Of a DNA stretch of 64,000 nucleotides, positions 63,558 to 64,000 are shown one piece after another. A program made the translations under genes and the position numbers. The stretch is from NCBI RefSeq assembly GCF_019160155.1, contig NZ_JAFNIH010000019.1, positions 310,001 to 374,000 on the forward strand. The letters are read 5' to 3'. The notes below the pieces were generated by a model, which did no database searches, was not told the DNA's origin, and was given only the letters and a program-made list of their open reading frames with translations. Position 1 is the stretch's first letter; every line of letters begins with the position of its first letter. This DNA is from Pinisolibacter aquiterrae. GTDB taxonomy: Bacteria; Pseudomonadota; Alphaproteobacteria; Rhizobiales; Ancalomicrobiaceae.

Positions 63558-64000
63558 AGCGGCCGCCCCTCGACCTCGAGCGTCAGCCGCTCCACCGTCT
63601 CGCTCACCCCCGGCAACTGCGGATCGGCCGCCTGCGCCCGGCGCGCGAGATCGAGCGCCGCCGCCGGCTCGCCCGCCCGCTCCCGCAGCGCCGCCGAGAC
63701 GAACAAGGCCGTCGCGTCGCTCGGATCGAGCCGCACCGCCGCGTCGAGATCGACCGCCGCCGGCCCGAAGGCGCCGCGTTCCACATGCACCAGACCGCGC
63801 AGACGCCGTCCCGCCGCCCAATGCGGCGCCACCGCGATCGCCGCGTCGAGAAGATCGAGCGCCGTGCCGACGTCGCCGGCCGCCCGCGCCGCGCCCGCCC
63901 GCGCCGTCAGGAGATCGGCCGCCGCGCTGTTCGAATGGAGACGCAGGATCTCGAGCCGTCGCCGCAGAGGCGCCGCCACCTCGGCCGTCTCCGCCTCGGC
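63554..64000 (-). CDS. TPR-repeat protein, partial (5' end beyond window)
   Basis: 149 codons are visible, reading [22 protein letters not shown] at the window edge and then about three TPR-like units ([61 protein letters not shown]). The gene enters from beyond 64000; the GTG at 63979 could be a start but the frame continues open. Coupled to the DUF454 gene by a 4-bp overlap. Role unknown. Confidence 0.75.
   Translation of the reverse strand, partial: AEAETAEVAAPLRRRLEILRLHSNSAAADLLTARAGAARAAGDVGTALDLLDAAIAVAPHWAAGRRLRGLVHVERGAFGPAAVDLDAAVRLDPSDATALFVSAALRERAGEPAAALDLARRAQAADPQLPGVSETVERLTLEVEGRPL

Overview
The window is a stretch of very G+C-rich chromosome from an alphaproteobacterium, most likely a member of Hyphomicrobiales (Rhizobiales). 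Support comes from alpha-specific families (DUF4164, DUF1465, GapR/DUF2312, aa3-type cytochrome oxidase subunit IV, DUF1036, DUF882, split PntAA/PntAB) and from alpha gene orders (zapA-6S RNA-cyclo-ligase, gap-pgk, purE-purK-rpsU, pntAA-pntAB-pntB, DUF1036-pyk). Genus cannot be told from this sequence alone. No rRNA, tRNA, insertion sequence, prophage or CRISPR array was seen, and coding is dense throughout.

Layout. 1-3175 (minus strand): yebC, a YmdB-type phosphoesterase, 5-formyl-THF cyclo-ligase, 6S RNA, zapA and a DUF4164 coiled coil. 3756-8860 (plus): gap, pgk, a degenerate ThiE-like protein, a Sel1-repeat protein and an inositol monophosphatase. 8969-11598: a MotA/ExbB-like plus OmpA/MotB-like pair that looks like a non-flagellar ion-driven cell-wall complex, then a GNAT protein followed by three 36-bp tandem hairpin repeats. 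11779-18540: a small unknown protein, DUF1465, rpmE, an MsbA-like ABC exporter, a lone TadG-like pilus protein and lysA. 18892-27910: ettA, two exported or membrane unknowns, a class II glutamine amidotransferase, PPK2, a HAD phosphatase, a CPA2 antiporter and a PfkB kinase. 28006-34493: a cytochrome c'/b561 pair, prfC, a self-contained ArsR-SRPBCC fusion with its operator inside its promoter, rpoH, rluD and a DUF6476 protein. 34477-42894: an OafA-type acyltransferase, propionyl-CoA synthetase, a TauE/SafE carrier, two DUF465 peptides, purE, purK and rpsU. 43136-50338: two lipoproteins, the transhydrogenase operon with an adjacent oxidase subunit IV, an ABC1 kinase and an AbrB-Doc toxin-antitoxin pair with two operator copies. 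50432-64000: oligoendopeptidase F, an orphan NtrC-type regulator, an L,D-transpeptidase, a DUF882 M15-like protein, GapR, an N-formylglutamate amidohydrolase-like protein, a DMT carrier, DUF1036, pyruvate kinase, DUF454 and a TPR protein cut by the window edge.

Most of this is housekeeping: lower glycolysis, purine synthesis, translation and ribosome rescue, heat-shock sigma factor, cell-wall remodelling and energy coupling. I did not find a convincing multi-gene novel system. The most interesting signals are small: two plus-strand intrinsic terminators with no upstream plus-strand gene (candidate sRNAs near 12.5 kb and 18.8 kb), the ArsR-SRPBCC promoter-operator with a probable leaderless start, the paired Doc-AbrB operators, the 36-bp hairpin repeats, and the orphan MotA/OmpA and TadG genes.
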